Position numbers and translations under genes: made by a program. From Qipengyuania seohaensis (GTDB lineage: Bacteria > Pseudomonadota > Alphaproteobacteria > Sphingomonadales > Sphingomonadaceae): DNA of 64,000 bases. The stretch covers positions 1,461,001 through 1,525,000 of the forward strand of contig NZ_CP024920.1 of the NCBI RefSeq assembly GCF_002795865.1, written 5' to 3'. Within the stretch, counting starts at the first letter, position 1. Every line of letters begins with the position of its first letter. Positions 63,262 through 64,000 of this stretch are shown here, one piece after another. A model generated the notes under the pieces. It made no database searches. It was not told the origin of the DNA and saw only the letters and a program-made list of their open reading frames with translations.

Positions 63262-63300
63262 AAAAAAACAAAAGGCCGCCACGCCTGAGCGCAGCGGCCT
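63262..63300 (-). terminator. Intrinsic terminator for the SleB-type hydrolase gene
   Basis: AGGCCGC/GCGGCCT stem (63273-63279 with 63294-63300) followed on the minus strand by TTTTGTTTTTTT. The gene ends at 63322, so the fit is good; on the plus strand there is no T-run after xthA. Confidence 0.8.
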
Positions 63301-63321
63301 CTTGTTCCCGTCCAAGGAAAT

Positions 63322-63975
63322 TTAACGGTAGAAGATGTGCGTCTTGATGGTGGCGCGAGCGACTTTGCGCTTCGCCCAGCTGGGACGGACGTAATGCGCA
63401 TGGAAATACAGCGAATCGTCGGCTTCGCTGTCCCACAGGCCCTGGTGCGCAATACGCGCAACGGCCTTGGCGCGCTTCCAGGCGGCAGAGCCCTGCTTGA
63501 TGCGCGGCATCTTTCCGCCGCGGACAAAGCTGAACTGGGCTCGCTGGTACACGACTCCGCAGTAGCTGGAGGGGAACTGACGCGATTCGCTACGATTGAT
63601 GACGACCTGCGCGACAGCCAGCTGGCCTTCGAGCGGCTCACCGCGCGATTCGAAATATACGGCGCCGGCGAGGCAGCGCATTTCTTCCGACAGCTGTCCG
63701 ACCGGCGGCATAGCAGAAACCAGAGCGCGCAGGCTTTCGGCCTTCGGCGCTTCGGTGGGAACTTCGGGGGTGGCTTCCGTTTCTTCAGGAAGCTCCTGGA
63801 CGACTTCGCCTTCGACGAAAACCGGCACGACCTCGTCGGTCAGTTCGGCTTCGGAGACGATCGTTTCGCCTTCCGCTTCTGCAGCGAAGGCGATGGAGCC
63901 GGTTTCTTCTGCACCGGCAAAACTTGCAACGAGCGTAACCGCGCTCGCCGCGAGGGCTAGGTAAGTCTTTCGCAT
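63322..63975 (-). CDS. SleB-type cell wall hydrolase, secreted
   Basis: 217 aa with a signal peptide (RKTYLALAASAVTLVASFAGA), a proline- and glutamate-rich linker (about 40-80), and the Hydrolase_2 (SleB) domain: RCLAGAVYFESRGEPLEGQLAVAQVVINR with the catalytic Glu and the later CGVVYQRAQFSFVR and FHAHYVRPSW. Such domains cleave peptidoglycan glycan strands. The start is at 63975, close to the right edge; only 25 nt lie beyond. Confidence 0.88.
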   Translation of the reverse strand: MRKTYLALAASAVTLVASFAGAEETGSIAFAAEAEGETIVSEAELTDEVVPVFVEGEVVQELPEETEATPEVPTEAPKAESLRALVSAMPPVGQLSEEMRCLAGAVYFESRGEPLEGQLAVAQVVINRSESRQFPSSYCGVVYQRAQFSFVRGGKMPRIKQGSAAWKRAKAVARIAHQGLWDSEADDSLYFHAHYVRPSWAKRKVARATIKTHIFYR

Positions 63976-64000
63976 TATTCCGAGTGACTAAGCGGTGAAC

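Noticed and set aside
63262..63300. Hairpin after xthA as a rightward terminator
   Set aside because: The T-tract is on the minus strand; it serves the SleB-type gene instead.

Overview
The window is GC-rich, densely packed bacterial chromosome from an alphaproteobacterium, most probably order Sphingomonadales, family Erythrobacteraceae. This is inferred from gene content (MmcB, UrcA, DUF2093, a PopZ-type DUF2497 protein, a TonB-era style set of exported S9, M23 and M48 peptidases, a SUF-only Fe-S operon with an Rrf2 regulator, ThiS-ThiG fusion) and from an alphaproteobacterial SOS box (GTTC-N7-GTTC). There is no prophage, insertion sequence, CRISPR array or rRNA; one tRNA-Arg(CCG) is present. 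Almost all of the sequence is core-genome-like; the left edge (asparagine-synthetase-like cyclase plus ABC exporter) is the only part that looks like accessory biosynthesis.

Layout. 0-3.4 kb: the 3' part of a probable lasso-peptide-type cluster (cyclase, exporter), cut by the window edge. 3.5-12.6 kb: two DUF2141 paralogues, a lipid kinase coupled to a Tam41-like nucleotidyltransferase, tRNA-Arg, SOS-controlled mmcB, a sterol-desaturase-family hydroxylase, a long acidic PAS protein, an App1-type phosphatase and an esterase. 12.6-20.4 kb: periplasmic quality control (M48 protease with TPRs, DsbA-like thioredoxin), an HD protein, a LytS/LytTR two-component pair followed by nadC, RNase T2, TPM protein, tadA. 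20.5-29.4 kb: rpmB, phytase-like esterase, two M23 proteins, xseA and purD in head-to-head overlap, a cytochrome c lipoprotein, an adenosine-kinase-like PfkB protein, EI24 protein. 29.4-38.9 kb: a large leftward SUF operon (sufR-sufB-three extra genes-sufC-sufD-sufS-sufT-GNAT-sufA) with nearly every junction a 1- or 4-nt stop/start overlap, plus an AraC regulator. 38.9-39.3 kb: the longest non-coding gap, carrying an orphan leftward terminator and a candidate small RNA or attenuator.

39.3-49.4 kb: pyrD, ggt, an acyl-CoA synthetase, a merC-thiSG operon under a Zur-like dyad, ctaA-cutA, and the rplM-rpsI ribosomal operon with its terminator. 49.4-55.9 kb: a second lipid-kinase-like gene coupled to a calcineurin-type phosphoesterase, UrcA, a second LytS/LytTR pair, class I fumarase. 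56.0-64.0 kb: a degenerate PCMT homologue, tolC and popZ in one run, an S9 peptidase, a thioredoxin-like ferredoxin, CBS protein, erpA, xthA and a SleB-type cell-wall hydrolase.

Themes: Fe-S biogenesis (SUF operon, SufA, ErpA, SufT, Fe-S-dependent fumarase and ferredoxin), envelope maintenance (M48, M23, SleB, TolC, DsbA-like), lipid phosphate metabolism (two DAGK-like proteins, App1 phosphatase, Tam41-like protein), and DNA repair (MmcB, XseA, XthA). All function assignments rest on reading motifs and gene order by eye; no database search was run.
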